Both the position numbers and the translations under genes were made by a program. Source: an uncultured Desulfovibrionaceae bacterium (lineage in GTDB: Bacteria > Desulfobacterota > Desulfovibrionia > Desulfovibrionales > Desulfovibrionaceae). Taken from it: a stretch of DNA of 35,493 nt. Where the stretch lies: the NCBI GenBank assembly GCA_944324045.1, contig CALUUT010000092.1, positions 1 through 35,493 on the forward strand, in the 5' to 3' direction. Each line of letters starts with the position of its first letter. Position 1 is the stretch's first letter. This document shows positions 8,748 through 17,173 of this stretch, piece after piece. Below the pieces are notes generated by a model. The model was not told the origin of the DNA and did not search any database. It worked only from the letters and a program-made list of their open reading frames with translations.

Positions 8748-9896
8748 TCACCAGATGAGCATGGCGTCGCCATAAGAAAAGAAACGATACCCCCGGGCAA
8801 TCGCTTCTCTGTACGCCGCAAGAATATTCTCGCGGCCGGTCATGGCCGCCGCCAGCATGAGCAGGGTTGTTTCAGGCAAATGAAAATTGGTGATCAAATG
8901 ATCGACCACATGCAGCTTTTTTCCGGGATAAAGAAAAATATCCGTCATTCCCCGAAACGCCCCGATGCGCCCCATGGCCTGCCAGGCTCCTTCAAGGGCC
9001 CTGAGCGTCGTCGTCCCCACAGCGACGACAGGGCGGCCTTCCTTTTTGGCGCAGGCCACGCGCTGGGCGGTTTGCCCGCTGATTTCCACAAGCTCCTCAT
9101 GCATAACGTGTTCCCGGATATCGTCGGCGCGAACAGGGGCAAACGTGCCATACCCCACATAGAGGGTTACTTCCGCCCAGTCATGCCCCGCGGCAAGAAG
9201 CGCTTTTTTTATTTCCGGAGTAAAATGCAAACCGGCTGTGGGCGCGGCCACGGCGCCGGCTTTTTCACTGCGCGCATATACGGTCTGGTACCGCTCAAAA
9301 TCCGCGCGCGTATCCGGACGTTTTATATAAGGCGGCAACGGAAGATGCCCCACGCGCTCAAGAATGTCCACCAGGTTTCCGCGCCAGCGCAAAATGACGC
9401 TTGCGCGTCCGAACCCGGCGCTTTTTTGGGGTATGACCTCAAGATCAGGCGCAAAACGCAACGCCCGCCCAGGAACGAGCCGCTTAAGCGGTCTGAGCAG
9501 ACCTTCGGCCGCGGCTTCGCGCCAGGCGTCGGGTTTTTCCTGAACAACCAGTTCCGGCAAAGGCGTCAGCAAAAGAAATTCCATCTTTCCGCCGGTGTCC
9601 CGCACGCCAAGAAGCCGCGCCGGGATGACCCGCGCGTTGTTCGCCACCAGAAGAGACGCTTTCGGCAAAAGCGAGACGATATCCGAAAAAACATGATGGG
9701 AGAGCGCAAGGCGGCCCGACTCGCAACGTTTCGCCAACATAAGCCTGGAAGCGCCGCGCGCGGCCGGCGGCTCCTGCGCTATCAGCTGTTCCGGGATATC
9801 GAACCTGTATGAAGACAGACGCATATCCAAAAGACCGTCATCGCCGGATGCGGCGTTGGACAGGACGCACTCTTTATTTGCAGTTTGTTCCGACAT
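8748..9896 (-). CDS. queA: tRNA preQ1(34) S-adenosylmethionine ribosyltransferase-isomerase QueA
   Basis: Transfers and isomerises the ribosyl group of SAM onto preQ1 in tRNA to make epoxyqueuosine, the penultimate step of queuosine synthesis. Conserved blocks are LVANNARVIPARLLG, the GAVAAPTAGLHFT segment, VTLYVGYGTFAPVR, MHEELVEI, and HLPETTLLMLAAA. The listed start gives 382 aa, but the family usually starts at the MRLSSYRFDIP segment, residue 25 here (codon at 9824-9822). The 24 extra residues are unlike the family, so 9824 is a credible alternative start. Neither has a strong ribosome-binding site. Confidence 0.95.
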   Translation of the reverse strand: MSEQTANKECVLSNAASGDDGLLDMRLSSYRFDIPEQLIAQEPPAARGASRLMLAKRCESGRLALSHHVFSDIVSLLPKASLLVANNARVIPARLLGVRDTGGKMEFLLLTPLPELVVQEKPDAWREAAAEGLLRPLKRLVPGRALRFAPDLEVIPQKSAGFGRASVILRWRGNLVDILERVGHLPLPPYIKRPDTRADFERYQTVYARSEKAGAVAAPTAGLHFTPEIKKALLAAGHDWAEVTLYVGYGTFAPVRADDIREHVMHEELVEISGQTAQRVACAKKEGRPVVAVGTTTLRALEGAWQAMGRIGAFRGMTDIFLYPGKKLHVVDHLITNFHLPETTLLMLAAAMTGRENILAAYREAIARGYRFFSYGDAMLIW

Positions 9897-10188
9897 TGGC
9901 TATTTTATTTTCCAGTTTTTATGCAAGATGCCGCGGGCCAAAGCCCCGCGCCAAACGTTCGCGCGCCAAAGGCGCGCGCTTTCTCCAACCCCATACCCTA
10001 TAAGACTCAAAGCCTCATGAAACCGCTTTCGCCAAAAAGCCTTTTTTAAAAAGATCACGTGCAAAGGAAAAAAGACGCAACAGCGCGGCAAGGCATCCAG
10101 CCGGACATTTTTCCTTTGCAGGCAGCCGCCTCAAAAACGGTTGCGCGGAAGACGGTGTTGCGGCCTAAAGTCCGAACAAGGAACACGC
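9897..10188. other. Gap with two GC-rich hairpins between divergent queA and a lipoprotein gene
   Basis: These 292 bp hold no gene I can support. Two adjacent GC-rich hairpins are visible: CGCGGG/CCCGCG (9932-9937 with 9945-9950) and CGCGCGCC/GGCGCGCG (9960-9967 with 9971-9978, loop AAA). The second is followed by CTTTCTCC, not a true T-run. Promoters for both divergent genes should lie here, but no convincing -35/-10 pair could be read. Confidence 0.4.
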
Positions 10189-10821
10189 ATGCGACGCATA
10201 GTCTTGCCCTTACTGGCCGCATTGTTCATCGCCGGCGGAGCCGGATGCTCCACTGTCAAGCCCGTGGCCGTCAGCATGGGCCTTTCCGAAGTCCCCAACC
10301 CCTTTGATCCGCAGGGTCCGGCGGGCGTATATGAAACATATTATGACATATTCCCGGACGTGCCGCTGCCGCGCGACATGAAAGTCGATAAGGACAAAAC
10401 CTACAAATCGGACAACGACCACCCAAACACGGGATTCATCATGCTGACCGGCAATGTGGATGTAAATTCCCTGCTTACGGCCCATGCCATGACTCTGACC
10501 AAGGACGGATGGACCGTAACCGGATTCTTCCGGTACAAATACGGCATGGTCGCGGCGGAAAAAGACGATCGCATCTGTGTGACCGCCATCGGCGAGTCTC
10601 TCACGGTCAGTTATATGATGATCTGGGTAAGCCCGAAGATGAACGGATTCAGCGCGCCTCTTTCGGGCTACTCGCAAGCGGCCGAAGAGTCAAGCACTGC
10701 AAACAAGGGCAGTGGAGACAAAAACGTCAGGGAAACCGATGAAAACGGCGTCACGGTAAGCACCGTTCCGCAATCCGGCGGAGCTTCCGGCAATGTACAG
10801 GAAACGCAGTTAACTCAATAA
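10189..10821 (+). CDS. Predicted lipoprotein of unknown function
   Basis: Product of 210 aa with a lipoprotein signal: MRRIVLPLLAALFIAGGAGC, with Cys20 as the acylated residue. The ATG at 10189 is preferred over the upstream in-frame start at 10141, because AAGGA lies 6 bp before it and the signal peptide then begins properly. The middle (about residues 45-165) looks like one compact domain, with repeats of a DVPLPRDMKVDKDKT type opening and the sequence KDGWTVTGFFRY. The C-terminal 50 residues are Ser/Gly/Asn/Gln-rich and probably disordered. It sits 22 bp before coaBC. Function not recognised; likely outer-membrane attached. Confidence 0.8.
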   Translation: MRRIVLPLLAALFIAGGAGCSTVKPVAVSMGLSEVPNPFDPQGPAGVYETYYDIFPDVPLPRDMKVDKDKTYKSDNDHPNTGFIMLTGNVDVNSLLTAHAMTLTKDGWTVTGFFRYKYGMVAAEKDDRICVTAIGESLTVSYMMIWVSPKMNGFSAPLSGYSQAAEESSTANKGSGDKNVRETDENGVTVSTVPQSGGASGNVQETQLTQ

Positions 10822-10843
10822 CCGTCTGGAGCGCCTTATTTTT

Positions 10844-12136
10844 ATGGATAAGCCCCATCTGCATTTCACATTGTTCAAAGGCAAGCGGCTGCATCTTGGC
10901 GTGACAGGCTCCATCGCCGCATACAAGGCTTTGGAGCTCATGCGGTCATGGCAGAAAGCCGGCGCAACCGTGGGCGTGACGCTGACGGAATCGGCGCTTG
11001 AATTCGTCACCCCGACGGCCTTCGGCTGCCTGGGGGCGGACCCGGTTCACACAAAAATTTTTGACGGATACGCCAAGCCGTTTGCCCATCTTATGCCTGG
11101 ACAGGCTGCGGACGCGTTCGTCATAGCGCCCGCGAGCGCCTCCACCATTGAAGCCGTGGCCCATGGCCGCGCGGACAGCATCCTGTGCTGTCAGGCGCTG
11201 GCCTATGACCGGCCCATCGTCTTTGCCGCGGCCATGAACACCCTTATGTGGAAAAATCCGATAACCCAGGCCAACTGGGAAACGCTCAAGAAACGGGGGC
11301 ATGACTGCATCGAGCCCGGCTCCGGACTTCTTGCCTGCGGCGTAGTGGGAGACGGGCATATAGCCGACCTTTCGCTTATCTATCTCCACGGACTCAAGGC
11401 CATGTCGCCGCAGGACCTTTCCGGCGTCAACGTCATGCTGACCATCGGCCCGACCAGAGAATACTGGGACGGAGTCCGGTTCTGGAGCAACGCCTCAAGC
11501 GGCGTCATGGGCGCATCGCTTGCCGTGGCGGCCTGGCTGCGCGGCGCGTGCGTTCACGCCGTATGCGGACCGGGAACCCCATGGCTTCCGCCCGGCATCA
11601 ATCGCCTGGATGTCGTAAGCGCACAGGAAATGTACAATGCCGCACATGCCATATGGGATGAAATGGAAGAAAATGGAGAAGGGCGGGCTCTGGGAATATT
11701 TACGGCCGCGGTCGCCGATTTCCGCCCGGATTATTATGGGCCTGAAAAATTCAAAAAACATGTTCAGGGAAACGATATGGAGCGTACTGAAAAACGCGGC
11801 TCCGTGCTGCTTAATTCAGACGCCAGCATCGGCCTGCGTTTTTTGCGCAACCCGGATATTCTCTCTTCCATCAGCGCCAAAAAGAAAGACGGTCAATACA
11901 TCATAGGTTTTGCCGCGGAAACGAACAATCTCATTCAAAACGCACGGGAAAAACTTGAACGCAAAAATTTGGACATGCTGGTCGCCAATATGGTGAATGT
12001 CCCAGGCAACGGCTTTGCTTCATCCACTAATACGGTCGCCATTTTGAGCAAGGAAGGAATCGAAAACTGGGAAAGCATGACAAAACCGGATTTGGCATGG
12101 AGGATTCTGGATTGGTATTGCCTGCGCTGCTTGTAG
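10844..12136 (+). CDS. coaBC: Bifunctional phosphopantothenoylcysteine decarboxylase/synthase CoaBC
   Basis: Joins 4'-phosphopantothenate to cysteine (CoaB) and decarboxylates the product (CoaC) in coenzyme A synthesis. The product is 430 aa. The N-terminal flavoprotein domain has GVTGSIAAYK (19-28), the catalytic-type His82, PASASTIEAV (about 97-106), AAMNTLMW (129-136) and LACGVVGDG with Cys165. The CoaB half starts near residue 193 and has TIGPTREYWDGVR, SNASSGVMG (215-223), PEKFKK and GFAAETNN. In E. coli the SGKMG loop has Lys where this protein has Val221. Other active-site features look intact. It is the second gene of a plus-strand run starting at the lipoprotein. Confidence 0.94.
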   Translation: MDKPHLHFTLFKGKRLHLGVTGSIAAYKALELMRSWQKAGATVGVTLTESALEFVTPTAFGCLGADPVHTKIFDGYAKPFAHLMPGQAADAFVIAPASASTIEAVAHGRADSILCCQALAYDRPIVFAAAMNTLMWKNPITQANWETLKKRGHDCIEPGSGLLACGVVGDGHIADLSLIYLHGLKAMSPQDLSGVNVMLTIGPTREYWDGVRFWSNASSGVMGASLAVAAWLRGACVHAVCGPGTPWLPPGINRLDVVSAQEMYNAAHAIWDEMEENGEGRALGIFTAAVADFRPDYYGPEKFKKHVQGNDMERTEKRGSVLLNSDASIGLRFLRNPDILSSISAKKKDGQYIIGFAAETNNLIQNAREKLERKNLDMLVANMVNVPGNGFASSTNTVAILSKEGIENWESMTKPDLAWRILDWYCLRCL

Positions 12137-12966
12137 AAGAAAATCTGCGTCCCTTTCTTTCTCTGGGCCTGCACTATGTGTATTCTGAAACGGATTACGG
12201 TTTTGTCGGGCGCGCACCATTTAGCGAGCTGAAAAAGCCGCTCCAAAACGCGACTTCGGCCAAACGCCGCACCGAACCGGCGACAATTATTGAAGACCGG
12301 CCAAACCGGACTGACATTCCGAAATGCCAAAAACCATCAGCCGTAAAAGAACAAATTGACGCCAAAAAGAATCAGTCCCCGTCCGCTGTTCAGACGCCGC
12401 GGCAGTTTGTTCGCCTGGAAACGGCTTATGAAACGAACAGCTCCGCTCCATCATTGAACAGCCCGGACAAAAACCGGCCGCCGCATTCAAACGGCCGCAA
12501 TCCGGAAGAAACATGGCCAACGCCATGGAAAAACCACTGGAAGAACATCGGCCGCTGCCGTCCCGTGGTCTGGACATACTGGGAACTGGGCCTTGACATG
12601 GGCGGGAGGGCGGATGCGCGGCGCGGAGCTCTTTTACGGAAATTCAACACGGAACTGGGGCTTCCGCCGGGAACCAACGCCTACTGGCCCATAACGGCGC
12701 TGGATGAAAAAAATACGCTTCAAACGAACAGGTCTGTTTTTTTAGCCGGTCTTGAGCGCATTGCGCCCAGTTTCGCTATTGTATGTGGGGAAAAAGCCCT
12801 TGAGGCAATATTTCCGGGAACATCCCTATCGCCTTTTTCACGACATTTTCTTCATAACTGTCTTATGCTGACTCTGCCTGAAATCATGGACCTTCTGAAA
12901 GATGAGACTCTGCAAAATCGGACTCTGGCCTTTCTTCGTCCCTGTCTTTCGGCATTAAAAGCATAA
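12112..12966 (+). CDS. Uncharacterised protein, C-terminal domain possibly of uracil-DNA-glycosylase fold
   Basis: About 284 aa in three parts. Residues 1-40 (VLPALLVEENLRPFLSLGLHY) are conserved-looking. Residues about 45-150 are rich in Pro, Asn, Lys and Ser and probably disordered. Residues about 150-284 form a compact domain. That domain has YWELGLDMGG, then RRGALLRKFNTELGLPPG, and FLAGLERIAPSFAIVCGEKAL, loosely recalling the GE-x-PG..G..LL and P-x-VIV-x-LG-x-x-A spacing of family-4 uracil-DNA glycosylases. This is only an idea. The start is uncertain: an ATG at 12097 has no ribosome-binding site, while GGAGGA (12099-12104) sits 7 bp before TTG 12112. Either way it overlaps the coaBC end. 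Confidence 0.7.
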   Translation: MVLPALLVEENLRPFLSLGLHYVYSETDYGFVGRAPFSELKKPLQNATSAKRRTEPATIIEDRPNRTDIPKCQKPSAVKEQIDAKKNQSPSAVQTPRQFVRLETAYETNSSAPSLNSPDKNRPPHSNGRNPEETWPTPWKNHWKNIGRCRPVVWTYWELGLDMGGRADARRGALLRKFNTELGLPPGTNAYWPITALDEKNTLQTNRSVFLAGLERIAPSFAIVCGEKALEAIFPGTSLSPFSRHFLHNCLMLTLPEIMDLLKDETLQNRTLAFLRPCLSALKA

Positions 12967-12988
12967 CATCTGTTTCAGCGAGGAACAT

Positions 12989-13999
12989 ATGAGATTTCTG
13001 GTGACTGGCGCAGCCGGATTTATCGGCGCGCATATAAGCAAACGTCTGATCGAAGAAGGGCATGACGTCACAGGCATCGACAATCTTAACGCATACTATT
13101 CCGTGGCCCTGAAAAAAGAACGGCTCAAATGGATAGCTCACCCGTCCTTTACGTTTGTGAAAGGCGATATTGCGGAAAAAGAACCACTGGAAACACTTTT
13201 TCGCACCAAAAAGTTTGACGGCGTCATCCATCTTGCAGCTCAGGCAGGCGTCAGACACAGCATTATTGAACCTCAATCGTATATCCGTTCAAACCTTGTA
13301 GGGTTCTCCAATATTCTGGAGTGCTGCCGCCATGCGCAGACAGGGCATCTAGTTTATGCCTCTTCAAGTTCCGTCTATGGGCTTAATACCGTAATGCCGT
13401 TTTCCACGCATCAGAATGTGGATCATCCAGCAAGCCTCTATGCGGCGACAAAAAAATCAAATGAACTTCTTGCCCACAGTTACAGTCATCTTTACGGCAT
13501 CCCCACAACAGGCTTACGCTTTTTCACAGTATACGGCCCATGGGGAAGACCAGATATGGCCCTTTTTGGTTTTACAAAAGCCATTTTGTCCGGACAGTCC
13601 ATCAGGGTATTCAATCATGGAAACATGCAACGAGATTTCACGTATATTGACGACATTGTCGCAGGCATCACAAAAGTCTTATTCCATATCCCGAAGCCAA
13701 ACCCGGACTGGGACAGGAAAAAGGCCGATCCGGCCACAAGTTCAGCACCTTATACAATATATAATATAGGCAACAATCAGCCAGTCAGCTTAAATACATT
13801 TATTGAAACCATAGAGACAGTCACAGGCAAAAAAGCCATACGGGAATATATGCCTATGCAGGCCGGCGATGTGGAAGCGACGTACGCCAATATTGACTCC
13901 TTAAAAAAAATAGGATTTACCCCTAAAACTTCTCTTTACGACGGAATAAAAAAGTTTTACGAGTGGTATATAAAATACAGAAACAAGATAAATATATAA
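12989..13999 (+). CDS. UDP-glucuronate 4-epimerase (NAD-dependent epimerase/dehydratase)
   Basis: Short-chain dehydrogenase-type sugar-nucleotide epimerase, 336 aa, normal for UDP-glucuronate 4-epimerases that make UDP-galacturonate for LPS core or capsule. It has the Rossmann motif GAAGFIG (residues 7-13), HLAAQAGVRHS (about 82-92, typical of this subgroup), ASSSSVYG with the catalytic Ser, and the YAATK catalytic Tyr/Lys pair. LRFFTVYGPWGRPDMA is a good marker for the glucuronate epimerase group. GAGG lies just upstream of the ATG. It starts 22 bp after the preceding gene. Its 3' half is noticeably more AT-rich than the genes to the left. Confidence 0.92.
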   Translation: MRFLVTGAAGFIGAHISKRLIEEGHDVTGIDNLNAYYSVALKKERLKWIAHPSFTFVKGDIAEKEPLETLFRTKKFDGVIHLAAQAGVRHSIIEPQSYIRSNLVGFSNILECCRHAQTGHLVYASSSSVYGLNTVMPFSTHQNVDHPASLYAATKKSNELLAHSYSHLYGIPTTGLRFFTVYGPWGRPDMALFGFTKAILSGQSIRVFNHGNMQRDFTYIDDIVAGITKVLFHIPKPNPDWDRKKADPATSSAPYTIYNIGNNQPVSLNTFIETIETVTGKKAIREYMPMQAGDVEATYANIDSLKKIGFTPKTSLYDGIKKFYEWYIKYRNKINI

Positions 14000-14015
14000 T
14001 TCTCAAAAAAGTTAA

Positions 14016-14031
14016 TGTTTCACGTGAAACA
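14016..14031. other. parS centromere site 1
   Basis: TGTTTCACGTGAAACA, an exact match to the widely conserved bacterial parS palindrome bound by ParB. It sits in a longer perfect palindrome of 32 bp (14008-14039), so as RNA it would also form a stem that could end transcription of the epimerase gene. It lies 137 bp before parA. Confidence 0.92.
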
Positions 14032-14128
14032 TTAACTTTCAATCAAGTAAAAATAAAAATTTAAAGTAACACTTTAATCTAGTGAATTTTAAACATACTC
14101 ATAAATAGTCACACATAAAAACAGTACA

Positions 14129-14144
14129 TGTTTCACGTGAAACA
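14129..14144. other. parS centromere site 2
   Basis: A second exact TGTTTCACGTGAAACA, 113 bp from the first and ending 24 bp before the parA start codon. Here the palindrome is limited to the site itself. Its position between promoter space and start codon means that ParB binding could also repress parAB. Confidence 0.92.
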
Positions 14145-14168
14145 ATTTAAAATATAGGTACTGAGAAA

Positions 14169-14945
14169 ATGACACGAATTATTGCTATAGCCAACCAAAA
14201 AGGCGGGGTGGGAAAGACGACAACCGCTATAAATCTAGCTGCTTCTTTAGCGGTGATGGAAAAAAATATTCTTTTGGTTGATTGTGATCCACAAGCAAAT
14301 TCTACAAGCGGTATAGGTTTTACACCTTCGGAACAAGGTCAAACTTTGTATAATGTTTTCTTCTCACCAGAAGAAGGATTAGAAGCGGTCTATCAAACCC
14401 AAACGCCATTTTTATCCATTATGCCCGCTACAACAGATCTTGTAGCGGTCGAACTTGAACTTGTAGATAAAATGAGTCGGGAATACTATCTGAGTGATTT
14501 GCTAAAACCTCTTGAATCGCGATTTGATTATATTATTCTGGACTGTCCGCCATCACTGGGACTCATAACGCTTAATGCGCTTTGTGCGGCGCGGGAATTA
14601 CTCATTCCATTGCAGTGTGAATTTTTTGCGCTTGAAGGTATAGTGAAATTATTTCAAACCTATGAGCAGGTAAAAAAACGCCTCAATCCCGGACTAACAT
14701 TAACAGGCGTTGCACTGACAATGTATGACGTGCGCAATAAACTATCCAGACAGGTAAAAACAGAAGTGCGCAAATGTTTCCCGGATCATCTTTTTGAAAC
14801 CGCCATACCGCGCAATGTCCGTCTTTCAGAAGCTCCAAGCCATGGACGTTCCGTTATTCATTATGATGTAAAATCAAAAGGTGCGGAAGCATATCTGGCG
14901 CTGGCTAAAGAAGTCGTACTGCGAAGGCCCAAAATAGCGCAATAA
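14169..14945 (+). CDS. parA: Chromosome-partitioning ATPase ParA (Soj)
   Basis: Walker-type ATPase that moves ParB-parS complexes and binds DNA non-specifically. The product is 258 aa, the usual chromosomal Soj size, with no N-terminal HTH as in plasmid type Ia ParA. It has the deviant Walker A KGGVGKT (residues 11-17), DCDPQANST (about 39-47), and DCPPSLGLITLNAL (about 120-133). It is preceded by two parS sites and followed by parB, forming a complete ParABS locus about 5 kb left of dnaA. The gene is AT-richer than its neighbours. Confidence 0.97.
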   Translation: MTRIIAIANQKGGVGKTTTAINLAASLAVMEKNILLVDCDPQANSTSGIGFTPSEQGQTLYNVFFSPEEGLEAVYQTQTPFLSIMPATTDLVAVELELVDKMSREYYLSDLLKPLESRFDYIILDCPPSLGLITLNALCAARELLIPLQCEFFALEGIVKLFQTYEQVKKRLNPGLTLTGVALTMYDVRNKLSRQVKTEVRKCFPDHLFETAIPRNVRLSEAPSHGRSVIHYDVKSKGAEAYLALAKEVVLRRPKIAQ

Positions 14946-15010
14946 TTATATACAACATATTGATAAAAAAAACGCTCATGGGCAGTAGCGTCAATATTGC
15001 GGAGGATATA

Positions 15011-16030
15011 ATGCAAAATAAACCTCAGGGATTGGGAAAAGGACTTGCGGCGCTTTTCGGCGATGCGCCCGCGCGTCCAGGAATGACGGAAAACAAGAAT
15101 GCAACGCAGAAGAAACTTCCTCTGCATAGCATTATTCCCAATGCGCAACAGCCGCGCACGTTCTTTGATGATGAAAAACTTCTGGAACTTGCCGAGTCCA
15201 TAAAAGCGCAAGGCGTCCTTCAACCCCTGCTAGTTCGTCCAATAGGTTCGCCTGCTGAACAAAAATATGAAATCATCGCCGGAGAACGACGCTTTCGAGC
15301 AAGTCGCCTTGCCGGTCTTCGTGAAGTCCCGGTCGTCATCAAAGACCTTACAGACGAGCAGGCCATGCTGGCGGCTCTCATTGAAAATCTGCAGCGCGAA
15401 GATTTAAATCCCATGGAAGAAGCTCAAGGTCTTCTTGAACTTTCGCAAAAATTCAATTTGAAACAGGAAGACATTGCCGCAAAAATAGGAAAGAGTCGCT
15501 CCATGGTGGCCAACACCCTGCGGTTGTTGCAGCTTCCTGAAATTATCCGTCAGGATATTGCGCAAAAAACCATGACTCCAGGACAGGCAAGACCGTTGCT
15601 GGTTGTGGATGACCCCAACGTGCTTGCGGAACTGCGACGCCGCATTCTGGAAGAAGACGCCAATGCCCGACGTATTGAATCCTGGGTTGCATATTGGAAA
15701 CGTCATGCCGTCCTGCCGGAAGAAGGGCAGTCTGAAAAACGCCGCGCCGCTGCGCCCAATGCAAAGCCGGCCCCGAATACGCATATTGAGCACAGACTTA
15801 AACAGGAACTTGAACTTCCCGTGCGTTTTTCCGGAACCATGGAAAAAGGGAAACTCAGCATCGCATTTACATCCAAGGCGGATTTATTCCGGCTTATGGA
15901 GCGGCTTGGCATTTCCTGTGAAGAATTTAAAGAAGAACTTGAAGAAACTCAGCATACGCCTCAATCGGAATCAGAAACCGCGACTGCGGAAACGCATCAT
16001 CAAACGCTCTCCCCAGTTACGGAAGAATAA
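15011..16030 (+). CDS. parB: Chromosome-partitioning protein ParB (Spo0J)
   Basis: CTP-dependent clamp that loads at parS and spreads along DNA, 339 aa. The ATG at 15011 is chosen over an earlier in-frame start at 14960: GGAGGAT lies 3-10 bp before it, and the protein then opens with the typical MQNKPQGLGKGLAALFGD. The CTP-binding motif GERRFR is at 91-96 and ENLQREDLNPMEEA follows. The parS-binding HTH is GKSRSMVANTLRLL (about 162-175). Residues about 225-270 are a charged linker before the C-terminal dimerisation domain. The tail after about 310 is Glu/Thr/Ser-rich. Confidence 0.96.
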   Translation: MQNKPQGLGKGLAALFGDAPARPGMTENKNATQKKLPLHSIIPNAQQPRTFFDDEKLLELAESIKAQGVLQPLLVRPIGSPAEQKYEIIAGERRFRASRLAGLREVPVVIKDLTDEQAMLAALIENLQREDLNPMEEAQGLLELSQKFNLKQEDIAAKIGKSRSMVANTLRLLQLPEIIRQDIAQKTMTPGQARPLLVVDDPNVLAELRRRILEEDANARRIESWVAYWKRHAVLPEEGQSEKRRAAAPNAKPAPNTHIEHRLKQELELPVRFSGTMEKGKLSIAFTSKADLFRLMERLGISCEEFKEELEETQHTPQSESETATAETHHQTLSPVTEE

Positions 16031-16141
16031 CGGATATCTCCGCGTCAAAATACAGGTCAGACAACTATTTCTGCACCCAAGCATCATACTGGTGCGGCGA
16101 ATCTGCAATATGACGCGATTTTCCTTTTTTGAAGAGGACCC

Positions 16142-17173
16142 ATGTCGGAATACATCTCATTTGAGCCAGAACGCCTGTGCGCGCATACCGAACGTTTTTC
16201 CAAGGCGAAAGCGCTTATTGTAGGCGATATCATGCTTGACGCCTATCTATTCGGCGATGCGCACAGAATTTCGCCGGAAGCCCCTGTCCCGGTCGTGCGC
16301 ATCGAACATGAACAAAATATGCTTGGCGGAGCCGGCAACGTGGCCCGCAACATCAAAAGCCTTGGCGCACAGCCCATGCTTATAGCCTTGACCGGAAACG
16401 ACCGGAATGCGGATGAACTGGAAAAACTCTCCCGTAGTGAAGGCATTCAGCATATTTTTATGCGTCTTGACTCCAGAAAGACAACCACAAAAACCCGCGT
16501 CCTTGCCCGGCAACAGCAAATGATCAGGATAGATCATGAAGAGTGCTCGACGCTTTCGGAAAAAGACTATTCTGATTTTCTTGCCATACTGGAAACGCAT
16601 CTGCCGCTTTATGACGTGCTGATTCTTTCAGACTATGGAAAAGGCCTTCTCAGTAAAAATGTGATTCAGGGCATAGCGGCGATACGGCAAAAGTATGGCC
16701 TTTCAGCCATGAAAATACTGGTTGACCCAAAATCGCCCAACTTCGGCATATATGGCGACATGCACATCATGACCCCCAATGTCAAGGAAACAAGCGAAGC
16801 CGCCGGAATGCCCATTTGTTCCAGAGAAGACATACGCAAAGCGGGAAAGCGTATCATGGAAAAATACCAATGCCGCCATCTTTTGTCCACGCTTGGTCCT
16901 GACGGCATGGCCCTGTTTGAATCGCCGGAAACGATATGGCACATTCCAACCATGGCCAAAAGCGTCTATGACGTGACCGGAGCCGGCGATACCGTCATAG
17001 CCGCGCTGGCCTTATGCCTGGCGGCCGGCATTCCTTTGTTGGAAAGTTGCCTTCTGGCGAACAGCGCCGCAGGGATTGTCGTTGGAAAAGTCGGAGCAGC
17101 CGCAGTGACCCGCAAAGAACTTATAGAATCGCTTTTGGCTCAAACCAGAATAGATGTTCACACATGGTCGTGA
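16142..17173 (+). CDS. rfaE1: D-glycero-beta-D-manno-heptose-7-phosphate kinase (monofunctional RfaE1/HldA)
   Basis: PfkB-type kinase that makes heptose 1,7-bisphosphate for ADP-heptose and LPS inner core. The product is 343 aa, only the kinase half of E. coli HldE; no nucleotidyltransferase HxGH motif is present, so a separate RfaE2 is expected elsewhere. Motifs are GDIMLDAY near residue 29, ISPEAPVPV, GGAGNVARN (about 62-70), and the PfkB signature DVTGAGDTVIAALAL near 277-291. The ATG has GAGGA about 5 bp upstream. A 111-bp gap separates it from parB. Its presence implies a lipopolysaccharide-bearing outer membrane. Confidence 0.94.
   Translation: MSEYISFEPERLCAHTERFSKAKALIVGDIMLDAYLFGDAHRISPEAPVPVVRIEHEQNMLGGAGNVARNIKSLGAQPMLIALTGNDRNADELEKLSRSEGIQHIFMRLDSRKTTTKTRVLARQQQMIRIDHEECSTLSEKDYSDFLAILETHLPLYDVLILSDYGKGLLSKNVIQGIAAIRQKYGLSAMKILVDPKSPNFGIYGDMHIMTPNVKETSEAAGMPICSREDIRKAGKRIMEKYQCRHLLSTLGPDGMALFESPETIWHIPTMAKSVYDVTGAGDTVIAALALCLAAGIPLLESCLLANSAAGIVVGKVGAAAVTRKELIESLLAQTRIDVHTWS

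Noticed and set aside
8880-9812. 310-aa open frame antisense to queA
   Set aside because: Fully opposite a well-conserved queA, with an Arg/Lys/Pro-rich translation and no recognisable domain.
14008-14039. 32-bp palindrome as only a terminator of the epimerase gene
   Set aside because: The centre is an exact parS and a second parS follows, so the centromere role is primary; termination may be secondary.
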